Shown piece by piece: positions 18,815 through 26,695 of a stretch of DNA of 64,000 nucleotides. How positions within the stretch are numbered: position 1 is the first letter of the stretch; every line of letters starts with the position of its first letter. Below the pieces are notes generated by a model that made no database searches, had not been told where the DNA came from, and saw nothing but the letters and a program-made list of their open reading frames with translations. A program made the translations under genes and the position numbers. The stretch comes from Candidatus Cloacimonadota bacterium (GTDB taxonomy: Bacteria > Cloacimonadota > Cloacimonadia > JGIOTU-2), in assembly GCA_016932035.1 (NCBI GenBank), contig JAFGDR010000022.1:9683-73682 (forward strand). Direction: 5' to 3'.

Positions 18815-18921
18815 TTGACAAAAAAAATATCAATTTTTTCTTCCATTTATCATAGTATTTTTGATGTAAAAACAGAAATTTCGCGTATGTCGAATTTCAT
18901 TATTTGTTATCTTCTTTGACA
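18815..18921 (+). promoter_or_regulatory. Two TTGACA boxes before paralogue 2
   Basis: TTGACA occurs at 18815-18820 and again at 18916-18921 in the 212-bp gap between paralogues 1 and 2. No good TATAAT follows either. The second is 43 nt from the ATG, with the ACGGAGG ribosome site between. The rest of the gap is AT-rich with nothing else recognised. Confidence 0.4.
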
Positions 18922-18958
18922 GGTCAAAAAAAATCATTAAAAAATTACGGAGGTTTAC

Positions 18959-21040
18959 ATGAAAAAGATTGGAGTAATTTTACTCTTTTGCTTTCTTCTA
19001 TCTATAAGCGTACTTCATGCAGAATTTATGAACCCTGACGGTTCAGAACGAACTGCTATTACAGACATCAACGTCGGCAAATTAGTTCCTATAACACAAG
19101 TCGATCATCGAGAAAACACACCGGTTCCCGACTACAGCTTCTATACAAATCCAACTACGATCATGACGTCCTACTATGACTATATGCCCGGCTCATATGA
19201 AGGATATCCATTACAGAAGCAGACCGATAATGGAGATGGATTGTATATTACATGGTTTGGCACAGCAACAACGACCGCAACACGTCGTCAATATTACGCA
19301 TATGCTGATGCATTTGGAAGTATTGGTGGCAACTGGGGAACAATTTCAACATACGATCGGACCCAGGGATACGGAAGTGTAGCTGTTCATCCCGCTACTG
19401 GTGACTGTTTTGCAACCTGGCATGAAAATCCATCAGGATCAAATTATGGTTGTGTAATCTGTTATGATGACTATTCCCTACTTAGCATTCCGGGTTTTTG
19501 GTCTTCAGTTACTTTTATACCTTCTCCACTTCCTGATGAATATATCTGGCCCTATGTCTATGTTGGTCCTTCTCCAAATGGAGATGGTTGGATTCGGTTG
19601 TATCATATCTCAAAAAACTACACTCACGATGCATGGGATCATCCGTGTGAAGATCCTCGAATCATGTATATTGATGTTGAGAATACTCTTTTTGCTGATA
19701 TGACTGTTATCCTGAACCTTAACAATTGGACTACAGTAAATCCAATGTATTATTGGAGAGCAAAGTCATGCCGTCCTCAATCACAAGCGTTTGCAATTGA
19801 TCACAGTACTCCCGGACACGTTGCTATCGTAGGATACTGTTCATGGCTTGAAGGTGATCTCGGTGATATGCCTGTTGATCCAGGTTTCTATATTTTTGAA
19901 TCTTTCGACTATGGAACAACATGGGATACGGCAAATCTGCATGGAGATGGTCCGCAAGACTTTATTTATGCGGTTGAGAATATTCCTCATTTCACAGATA
20001 ATAGCGGAAACCTTATCGACAGTATTAAAGTAGATTCATACGGATGGCATGATACTGCCCAGTTTGATGCAAATGGTGTTGCTCATCTTTGTTACCTGCA
20101 ACAGTATGGATATACCGATGATGCAGGAGACAGCTATTATTTTAATCATTTCCTCCCGCAAGCAGAAGCAGTTTGGGATGGTATAGCGTGGGATTGGCAT
20201 AACGTGCCAGCCTTCCCGGGTATCGATCCCTGGACCGGAAGAGATGTTCCTTGGGAAATAGTTGGTAATGATACACTTCTCTACGTCTCTGTTTCTTATA
20301 ATAAATATCCAGAAGATTCTGAAATATTTCACCAGAACACCCAGAGAAATGCCATCAATAAAGAAAACAATTGGATGGTACAATTCTGGACTGACGGAAC
20401 GTATGTTCAACTTGCAGAAGACGGTGACCCAGCATATGCAGCATATGCACAACACCCGATCCTCTATCTCTCAGTATCTTCAAACAATGGTGATACATGG
20501 TCGGAACCTATTGAACTTTCGGATATTTATAGTACTCAATTTGACTTCTCGGGACAGATAACAGTCTATCAAAATTTGTACAACTACATTGAAGCTATTA
20601 ATGACTCGGTTGGTCGAGTTCATATCATGTACTATGATGATAACTCATTCGGCTGCTATATCCGTTCAGGAGCTGGGCAGGATGTTGGCGGTCAAATCAC
20701 CTATTGTTCAGTTGATATTGTATTCCCACCGTTTTCAAATGATCCTCAGCCCTCTGTTCCTGTTACCTCACTTTCAAACTATCCCAATCCATTCTTTGCG
20801 TCAACTACCATTAATTTCACGGCAAAGAAAGCATATCAAAATGCGGAGATCAGTGTGTATAATACAAGGGGACAGCTGATCAACACTTTGCATGTGAATC
20901 ACGGTGACAATCCTTCAGAAGGATACGCTGTATGGAATGGTAAAGATGCAGCTGGTAAGAATGTTGCTAACGGTATTTATTTCTATAAGGTAGATGTCGA
21001 TGGCTCATCTCTTACCCAAAAAATGATGTTAACAAGATAA
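18959..21040 (+). CDS. Secreted Asp-box protein with C-terminal sorting-type domain (paralogue 2)
   Basis: 693 residues with a signal peptide (1-20, ending VLHA). It shares its whole length with paralogue 3, including TIMTSYYDYMPGSYEG near the start, HPATGDCFATWHE, YDDYSLLSIPGFW, and the Asp-box pair SFDYGTTWD and SSNNGDTWSEPIELSDIYS. The C-terminal domain begins NYPNPFFASTTINF and ends with VANGIYFYKVD and QKMMLTR. ACGGAGG precedes the ATG. It appears to have its own promoter and terminator, so it is a separate transcription unit. Expected to be exported and attached at the cell surface; molecular function unknown. Confidence 0.75.
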   Translation: MKKIGVILLFCFLLSISVLHAEFMNPDGSERTAITDINVGKLVPITQVDHRENTPVPDYSFYTNPTTIMTSYYDYMPGSYEGYPLQKQTDNGDGLYITWFGTATTTATRRQYYAYADAFGSIGGNWGTISTYDRTQGYGSVAVHPATGDCFATWHENPSGSNYGCVICYDDYSLLSIPGFWSSVTFIPSPLPDEYIWPYVYVGPSPNGDGWIRLYHISKNYTHDAWDHPCEDPRIMYIDVENTLFADMTVILNLNNWTTVNPMYYWRAKSCRPQSQAFAIDHSTPGHVAIVGYCSWLEGDLGDMPVDPGFYIFESFDYGTTWDTANLHGDGPQDFIYAVENIPHFTDNSGNLIDSIKVDSYGWHDTAQFDANGVAHLCYLQQYGYTDDAGDSYYFNHFLPQAEAVWDGIAWDWHNVPAFPGIDPWTGRDVPWEIVGNDTLLYVSVSYNKYPEDSEIFHQNTQRNAINKENNWMVQFWTDGTYVQLAEDGDPAYAAYAQHPILYLSVSSNNGDTWSEPIELSDIYSTQFDFSGQITVYQNLYNYIEAINDSVGRVHIMYYDDNSFGCYIRSGAGQDVGGQITYCSVDIVFPPFSNDPQPSVPVTSLSNYPNPFFASTTINFTAKKAYQNAEISVYNTRGQLINTLHVNHGDNPSEGYAVWNGKDAAGKNVANGIYFYKVDVDGSSLTQKMMLTR

Positions 21041-21053
21041 CAAAAAGATAATC

Positions 21054-21089
21054 AGGATGCCTGTTCTAAACGGGCAGGCATCCTCTTTT
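21054..21089 (+). terminator. Rho-independent terminator after paralogue 2
   Basis: AGGATGCCTG (21054-21063) pairs with CAGGCATCCT (21075-21084) in a 10-bp stem with an 11-nt loop, followed by CTTTTT. The following 80 bp to paralogue 3 contain the GAAAGGAG ribosome site and no clear promoter. Confidence 0.85.
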
Positions 21090-21169
21090 TACGGAGGTCT
21101 TTTTCGGAGTTTTTATGATGTATACTACTTCCTATAAAGACCATCAAGTATGATCTGAAAGGAGAAAAA

Positions 21170-23251
21170 ATGAAAACGATTATCTTTACAATTATTCTAT
21201 TAAGCGTTTTAATCTTTCCAATTCAGGCAAAAACTCTCAATCCAAATCCCAATGAAGCAATTCCTTTTTCTGAATATCCCGATCTAAAAATTGTTCCTTT
21301 TAATACTACTTCAAATAGAGAGAACTATCCGGTTCCGGACTTCAGTTTTAAAACAGTTCCAACAACGATCATGACATCATATTATGACTATATGCCTGGA
21401 TCGTATGAAGGATTTCCCTATGGGCTGCAGTCAACAATTGGTAGTGGATATTATCTGACGTGGTTCGGCACTGCTTCTACAACGGCAAACCGTAGGCAGT
21501 ATTACGCTTATATTAATAGTTCAGGAGTTAATGAATCATGGGGCACCATATCGAACTATGATATCTGGCAAGGTTACGGAAACTGCACGGTTCATCCCGC
21601 AACCGGTGATTGCTTTGCAACCTGGCATGAAGATGGAGATGCAACAGGCTACTTTGGCACAACATTTGTTTATGATGATTATGCTTTATTAGGCATACCG
21701 GGATTCTGGTCTACGGTCACATATCTTCCACCAAATCTTCCTGATGAATATAATTGGCCATACTTCTATGTTGGTCCTTCACCAATGGGAACAGATTACC
21801 TTCGTTTGTACCAGGTGTCTAAAAATTTTACGAATGATGCTTGGGAGAATCCCTGTGAAGATATGCGCATCATGTATATCGATCTGGAAAACACACCTAC
21901 TGCCGATCTTTCACCTATGTTGAATATGGCTAATTGGACAACTCAATGGCCAATGTATTACTGGAGATACAAATCATGTCGTCCCTATTCCCAGGCATTT
22001 GCAATCGATTATGAAAATCCCGGTCGAGTTGCGATCATCGGATATGCGGTATGGCTTGAAGGTGATCTTGGTGACATGCCGGTCGATGAAGGATTTTTCG
22101 TATGGGAATCCAACGACTATGGAACGACCTGGGATGGAAGCAATATTCACGGTGATGGTCCAGGCGAAATAATATATGTTGTGGAAAATATTCCCCAGTT
22201 TGAGGACAATAGCGGCAATATTGTAGATGAAGTAGAAGTTCAATTGGCTGGATGTCATAACACTGCTGTTTATGACAATGACGGCTCTCTCCATCTAACC
22301 TTTTTGCAGCAATATGGTTTTACAGATGATGCCGGTGATTTCTACTACTATAATCATTTCCTTCCCCAGGCAGAAGCTGTCTGGACTGGAACTGAGTGGG
22401 AATATCATGAAGTACCTGGTATGCCCGGTATTGACCCCTGGTCTGGGCACACTGTTCCTTGGGAAATTGTCGGTAATGACACGATCCTTTATACTACGGT
22501 CGGTTTCAGCAAATATACGGGCACCTCAAATATTTTCCACGAAAACAATCAGCGAAATACCGTGAACCTTGATAACAACTGGATGGTGCAGCTCTGGTCA
22601 GATGGAACATATGTTCAGCTGGCTGAGGATGGTGATCCGGCATATCAAGCTTATGCAGAACACCCAATCCTCTACATTTCTGTATCCTCAGACAATGGTC
22701 AAACCTGGTCAGATGTCATCGAATTAACTGACATATATAGCACATTGTACAACTTCTCAAATGAGATAACCGTCTATCCTAACCTTAGTAATCATATTGT
22801 TGATATGGGTAATAACTATGGACTTGTTTATCTATATTACTATGATGACAATTCTTTTGGCTCATTTGCACAAAGTGGGCAAGGTCAGAATACCGGTGGT
22901 CAACTCAACTATTGTGAAGTGCAAATTCTGTTCCCGGATTCTATATCGATAGATCCAGCTCATTATAATCCGATCTCATTAGTTTCCAATAATCCCAATC
23001 CTTTCTTCGAAACGACCAGGATTAATTTCACGACCAAGAAAACATATCAAGAAGCTGCAATCAAGATCTATAACCCTAAAGGACAACTCATTAACACCCT
23101 AGAAGTGAACCATGGTGGTAATCCATTTGAAGGATTTGGCATTTGGAATGGGAAGGATCTGAAAGGTAAAGATGTTACAAATGGGATCTACCTTTATAGG
23201 GTGGAAGTAGATGGATCTTCCTATGTAAACAAGATGTTACTTGCTCGATAA
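21170..23251 (+). CDS. Secreted Asp-box protein with C-terminal sorting-type domain (paralogue 3)
   Basis: 693 residues, the same length as paralogue 2 and similar throughout, so a recent tandem duplication is likely. Signal peptide about 1-20 (ending IQA). Asp-box-like ESNDYGTTWDGS and SSDNGQTWSDVIEL are present, as is the shared WMVQLWSDGTYVQLAEDG block. The C-terminal domain runs from NPNPFFETTRINF through AIKIYNPKGQLI to VTNGIYLYRVE and NKMLLAR. GAAAGGAG lies before the ATG. A terminator follows. Function unknown; surface location is inferred from the signal peptide plus sorting-type domain. Confidence 0.75.
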   Translation: MKTIIFTIILLSVLIFPIQAKTLNPNPNEAIPFSEYPDLKIVPFNTTSNRENYPVPDFSFKTVPTTIMTSYYDYMPGSYEGFPYGLQSTIGSGYYLTWFGTASTTANRRQYYAYINSSGVNESWGTISNYDIWQGYGNCTVHPATGDCFATWHEDGDATGYFGTTFVYDDYALLGIPGFWSTVTYLPPNLPDEYNWPYFYVGPSPMGTDYLRLYQVSKNFTNDAWENPCEDMRIMYIDLENTPTADLSPMLNMANWTTQWPMYYWRYKSCRPYSQAFAIDYENPGRVAIIGYAVWLEGDLGDMPVDEGFFVWESNDYGTTWDGSNIHGDGPGEIIYVVENIPQFEDNSGNIVDEVEVQLAGCHNTAVYDNDGSLHLTFLQQYGFTDDAGDFYYYNHFLPQAEAVWTGTEWEYHEVPGMPGIDPWSGHTVPWEIVGNDTILYTTVGFSKYTGTSNIFHENNQRNTVNLDNNWMVQLWSDGTYVQLAEDGDPAYQAYAEHPILYISVSSDNGQTWSDVIELTDIYSTLYNFSNEITVYPNLSNHIVDMGNNYGLVYLYYYDDNSFGSFAQSGQGQNTGGQLNYCEVQILFPDSISIDPAHYNPISLVSNNPNPFFETTRINFTTKKTYQEAAIKIYNPKGQLINTLEVNHGGNPFEGFGIWNGKDLKGKDVTNGIYLYRVEVDGSSYVNKMLLAR

Positions 23252-23278
23252 CATACTCAAAAGTATACAACAAACCAA

Positions 23279-23305
23279 AGCCTGTTCTCACGAGCAGGCT
23301 TTTTT
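23279..23305 (+). terminator. Rho-independent terminator after paralogue 3
   Basis: AGCCTGTTC (23279-23287) pairs with GAGCAGGCT (23292-23300), with one G-U pair and a TCAC loop, followed by T's to 23305. The GCCTG core resembles the terminator of paralogue 1, as expected if the genes duplicated with their flanks. Confidence 0.9.
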
Positions 23306-23315
23306 CAATCATTAG

Positions 23316-23321
23316 TTGACA
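23316..23321 (+). promoter_or_regulatory. -35 box for the lipoprotein operon
   Basis: TTGACA lies just after the terminator and 58 nt before the LpoB-like ATG. AAGGAGG lies before the ATG. A TATAAA at 23347-23352 is 25 bp from the box, too far for a standard sigma-70 spacing. Confidence 0.4.
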
Positions 23322-23373
23322 AAAATTAAGCTCGGAATAAATCACTTATAAAATTAATCCCAAGGAGGATGTA

Positions 23374-23976
23374 ATGTTAAAAAAAAGTGTTTTATTATTG
23401 GCACTTGTTGCACTTATTGTGTCATGCGGAGGACCTACCAAGCAGGTTTCCCGCGTGGGGGTCGATGAGACTATTGACCTTAGTGGCCGCTGGAACGACT
23501 CAGATGCTCGTATGGTTTCTGAAAACATCGTTGAGGATGTTCTCGATGGTGCATGGCTAATGAACTGGCTGGATGAATATGATGAGAAACCAATTGTTAT
23601 CGTTGGAACAATCGGAAACAAAACAAGCGAACATATCAATACAGAGACATTTTCTACTGATATCGAAAGGGAACTTGTCAATTCTGGAGAAGTTCGTTTT
23701 GTTGCTGCCAAAGAACAGCGTGATGAAATTCGCGATGAACGTCTTGATCAGCAAAGTCAGGCAACAGAAGAAACAGCTAAAAGACTTGCCCAGGAACTCG
23801 GCGCTGATTTTATGCTTCAGGGAACGCTTTCATCTATCGAAGATTCAGTTGATGGTAAAAAAGTAGTGTATTATCAGGCAGATATGAACCTGGTAAATCT
23901 CGAAACGAGTGAGATCGTTTGGATGGGATCAAAAAAGATCAAAAAATTTATGGAACAATCAAAACTTAAATGGTAA
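23374..23976 (+). CDS. LpoB-like lipoprotein (penicillin-binding protein activator family)
   Basis: 200 residues with a type II signal peptide: the hydrophobic stretch ends VSCGG, giving lipidated Cys18. The mature part has the LpoB/COG3417 pattern: DLSGRWNDSDARMVSENIV, then PIVIVGTIGNKTSEHI, then LAQELGADFMLQGTLSS. In E. coli the outer-membrane lipoprotein LpoB reaches through the periplasm to activate PBP1B; here that role is inferred. It is first of three lipoprotein genes in a row, overlapping or abutting the next. Confidence 0.82.
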   Translation: MLKKSVLLLALVALIVSCGGPTKQVSRVGVDETIDLSGRWNDSDARMVSENIVEDVLDGAWLMNWLDEYDEKPIVIVGTIGNKTSEHINTETFSTDIERELVNSGEVRFVAAKEQRDEIRDERLDQQSQATEETAKRLAQELGADFMLQGTLSSIEDSVDGKKVVYYQADMNLVNLETSEIVWMGSKKIKKFMEQSKLKW

Positions 23977-23981
23977 TCATA

Positions 23982-25583
23982 ATGAAAAAAATATTATTTT
24001 CAACTATCATATTATCTCTTGTTATATTGTGCTTTTTAGGATGCTCGAGCATGAAGACATCAAAAGCTCAATATGCAGGAATGATGGAAAATCTCCGTGC
24101 AAATGACTTCAAAACTTGTTTAACTCAAATCGAAGAAGCAAAAGAGAAGCATTATAAAGAAAAGGAGAAAGTGCTGTTCTACCTTGATGCAGGCATGCTT
24201 TATCATTATTGTGGTGATTACCGGAAGAGTAATGAATACCTTGAAAAAGCTGAATTTGCTATCGAAGATCTCTACACTAAAAGTATCGGGAAAGCTGCAG
24301 CTTCTGTCCTTCTCAATGATAATGCACTCGATTATTTCGGTGAAGATTATGAAGACATCTATCTGAATATCTTTAAAGCACTGAACTATCTTCATCTGAA
24401 TGATCCTGAAGATGCGTTCGTCGAAATTCGTAGGATCAATAACAAACTCAATCTTCTGGAAGACAAGTATAAAAAAATCGCTGATGAGTATAATAAATCC
24501 GATGATAAGAAAAGGGATTTCAAGATAGGTGATATAAAATTTTATAATTCGGCACTTGCCCGTTACTTGAGTATGCTTCTTTATTACACTGAAGGAAAAT
24601 ATGACGACGCCAGGATCGACCTGAAAGAAATCAGAGAAGCCATCGAAAATCAGCCGACAGTCTATAACTTCGAAGTACCACCTCTTGAATCACATATTGC
24701 AAAATCAGACAGTATTCCCATCTACTTCCTATCTTTTGTTGGTAATTCTCCAGACAAGAAATCAAACACACTCTGGGTGCATACAGAAAAAGACATGCTG
24801 ATCATTGCGACATCTAAAGAAGTTTCTGAAAACAGTAAAAATCCTGATATTAAAGATGAAGCAGGTAAACTTGCAAAAGAAACTGGTGAATTTGTATCGT
24901 CTGTTGGTAATATCTTTAAGAAAACCGATACTGAAGAGAAATCAAGTTCATCGAGCAGTAGCTCTTCCAGTAAAAAATCATCCGTTTCAATACCACACAA
25001 AGAGACCGAAACTGAAGTAGAAACAAAAAATGACAGTCAATATGAAGGCACATTGGATATCATCGAATGGGAAGATATGGAAGCTGGGTACCATTTTAAA
25101 TTTGATCTTCCCTACATGGACTTGATCGGTACAGACATTGCAAAGATCGCGGTCCTCATTAATGACCAGATGGCCGTTGAGTTAATACCACTTGAAAGTA
25201 TGGAACAGGTTGCTTTCATTACATATAAAATTAAAGAACCACTAATATATCTAAAGACAATCACCCGAACAGTTGTAAAAGGAATTCTCGCAGAAAGTGC
25301 AAAACAGGAGATGGTAAAACAGACAGGTGATAATCTTTTTGGTAAACTTGCCATGATTGCTACTGATGTCGGTGTGGACGCAACAGAAAACGCTGATTTA
25401 AGAATATCTCGTTTTTTCCCGGCGAAAGCTTTTGTTGGGCATTTCTTACTACCAGAGGGTATATATAACATTCGTATAAATTATTATAATTCAGACAACA
25501 AACTCGTTTATTCGGATTTGAGAAATAAACAACACATAACCAAAAACGGATTACAGTTGTTTGAGTCGTTTTATTTAGATTAG
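23982..25583 (+). CDS. COG3014-like TPR-type lipoprotein
   Basis: 533 residues from the ATG at 23982; an in-frame ATG at 23970 would overlap the previous gene. The signal ends FLGCSS, with lipid Cys21. Helical repeats follow (about 30-200) with segments such as YHYCGDYRKSNEYLEKAE resembling TPR units, then a low-complexity serine run (about 324-336) and a C-terminal beta-rich region. COG3014 proteins often sit beside LpoB homologues, which fits here. The role is probably in envelope or peptidoglycan maintenance (inference). Confidence 0.7.
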   Translation: MKKILFSTIILSLVILCFLGCSSMKTSKAQYAGMMENLRANDFKTCLTQIEEAKEKHYKEKEKVLFYLDAGMLYHYCGDYRKSNEYLEKAEFAIEDLYTKSIGKAAASVLLNDNALDYFGEDYEDIYLNIFKALNYLHLNDPEDAFVEIRRINNKLNLLEDKYKKIADEYNKSDDKKRDFKIGDIKFYNSALARYLSMLLYYTEGKYDDARIDLKEIREAIENQPTVYNFEVPPLESHIAKSDSIPIYFLSFVGNSPDKKSNTLWVHTEKDMLIIATSKEVSENSKNPDIKDEAGKLAKETGEFVSSVGNIFKKTDTEEKSSSSSSSSSSKKSSVSIPHKETETEVETKNDSQYEGTLDIIEWEDMEAGYHFKFDLPYMDLIGTDIAKIAVLINDQMAVELIPLESMEQVAFITYKIKEPLIYLKTITRTVVKGILAESAKQEMVKQTGDNLFGKLAMIATDVGVDATENADLRISRFFPAKAFVGHFLLPEGIYNIRINYYNSDNKLVYSDLRNKQHITKNGLQLFESFYLD

Positions 25584-25591
25584 GATAGACT

Positions 25592-26620
25592 ATGAAAAAA
25601 ATCGTACTATTATTCGTTCTTATATTTATGTCTTGTGCTCCTTCAATGGTAACAGCAAAAAAGAACAAAACGCCAGATTGGATCATGAATCCTCAGACCA
25701 AATACAAGGATTCGTACTACCTTTCGGCTGTTGGATCCGGTGATACAAAAAAATCTGCTGAGAAAGACGCATACTCAAATCTCTCCAAAATATTTCAAGC
25801 TGAGATAAAATCAGATGAAACACTCGTCCAAAAATTTGAAGAGACCACCATTGGTGACAAAACATCACTTTCTGCTGAGGAGAAGATGCGTAATCTCACA
25901 CAGATTCAGAGTGAGCAGACCTTAAAAAACGTTAAAGTGGGTGATTCTTTTTTTGATCCCAATAGTGGTGAGTACTACGTCATCGTATATTTAAATAGGA
26001 ACGAAACGGAAGACATTTATCATAACGAGATCTTTCAAAACACACAGAAGATAGATCAATATTACGCTCAGTTTGAAGCCGGGTTATCTAAACTCGACAA
26101 GCTTAAATATCTCAGCGAAGCGATTGATTTTGCCGAAAAGAATGAGATACTGAATGCACAACTTCGTATTATATCACCTTCCAATGCTGGAGTAGAACTC
26201 AAACAACCTCTTGAGAAACTTGTTGCTGAGAGAAATACTTTTGCGCGATCGATCCATGTTATTGTTGAAGGTTCGGGTGAATACAAAGAATATCTCGATG
26301 ACTATCTTACAGAGGTTTTTAATAATTTTGGTTTCTCGGTTTATGATTCACCAAAGGATGCAGACTATATTGATTTCCACATAGAGAGCTCTCTTTCAAT
26401 ATCTCAGATCGACCTTAATCGCGATGAGGAATTCGTGCGTTGGGAGTTATCAATTACTATAATTGATAAGATCAGCAATGCAGAAGAAGTTGTTTATACA
26501 AAGAGTGATCGTGAAGGTCATCTAAATTTAACTGAAGCAGAAAATAGAGCTTTGCGTTCAGTAAAAAAAGTTATCCAAAAAGATTTCTTTAAATTCTTTG
26601 CAGATAAGTATTTGTCATAA
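25592..26620 (+). CDS. LPP20-like lipoprotein
   Basis: 342 residues; the signal ends FMSCAP, giving lipid Cys15. The segment from PDWIMNPQTKYKDSYYLSAVGSG through KKSAEKDAYSNLSKIF is typical of the LPP20 domain (SHS2-like fold), in which PxW and the GxG-A-A pattern recur. The second half is not recognised. It is the third of the three lipoprotein genes, 8 bp after the COG3014-like gene, and ends before a bidirectional terminator. LPP20-type proteins also occur in LpoB neighbourhoods, so a shared envelope role is likely but unproved. Confidence 0.7.
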   Translation: MKKIVLLFVLIFMSCAPSMVTAKKNKTPDWIMNPQTKYKDSYYLSAVGSGDTKKSAEKDAYSNLSKIFQAEIKSDETLVQKFEETTIGDKTSLSAEEKMRNLTQIQSEQTLKNVKVGDSFFDPNSGEYYVIVYLNRNETEDIYHNEIFQNTQKIDQYYAQFEAGLSKLDKLKYLSEAIDFAEKNEILNAQLRIISPSNAGVELKQPLEKLVAERNTFARSIHVIVEGSGEYKEYLDDYLTEVFNNFGFSVYDSPKDADYIDFHIESSLSISQIDLNRDEEFVRWELSITIIDKISNAEEVVYTKSDREGHLNLTEAENRALRSVKKVIQKDFFKFFADKYLS

Positions 26621-26644
26621 CGCTCATTATTTTAATAAAAAAGT

Positions 26645-26674
26645 AAGGCGAAATCAATTGATTTCGCCTTTTTT
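26645..26674. terminator. Bidirectional terminator between convergent genes
   Basis: AAGGCGAAATC (26645-26655) pairs with GATTTCGCCTT (26660-26670), 11 bp with an AATT loop, and T's follow on the plus strand. It lies between the stop of the LPP20-like gene and the stop of the minus-strand lipoprotein, and can serve both, with a poorer U-run on the minus side. Confidence 0.88.
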
Positions 26675-26695
26675 ATTTGTTGCGTATTATAGTTT

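Noticed and set aside
12457-23251. A complete type IX secretion locus
   Set aside because: Only the PorV-like protein and cargo-type domains are present; no channel, motor or peptidase component is in the window.
24936-24978. Serine codon run in the COG3014-like gene as a simple-sequence contingency locus
   Set aside because: The codons are mixed (TCA, TCG, AGC, AGT, TCT, TCC), so the DNA is not a mononucleotide or perfect repeat prone to slippage.
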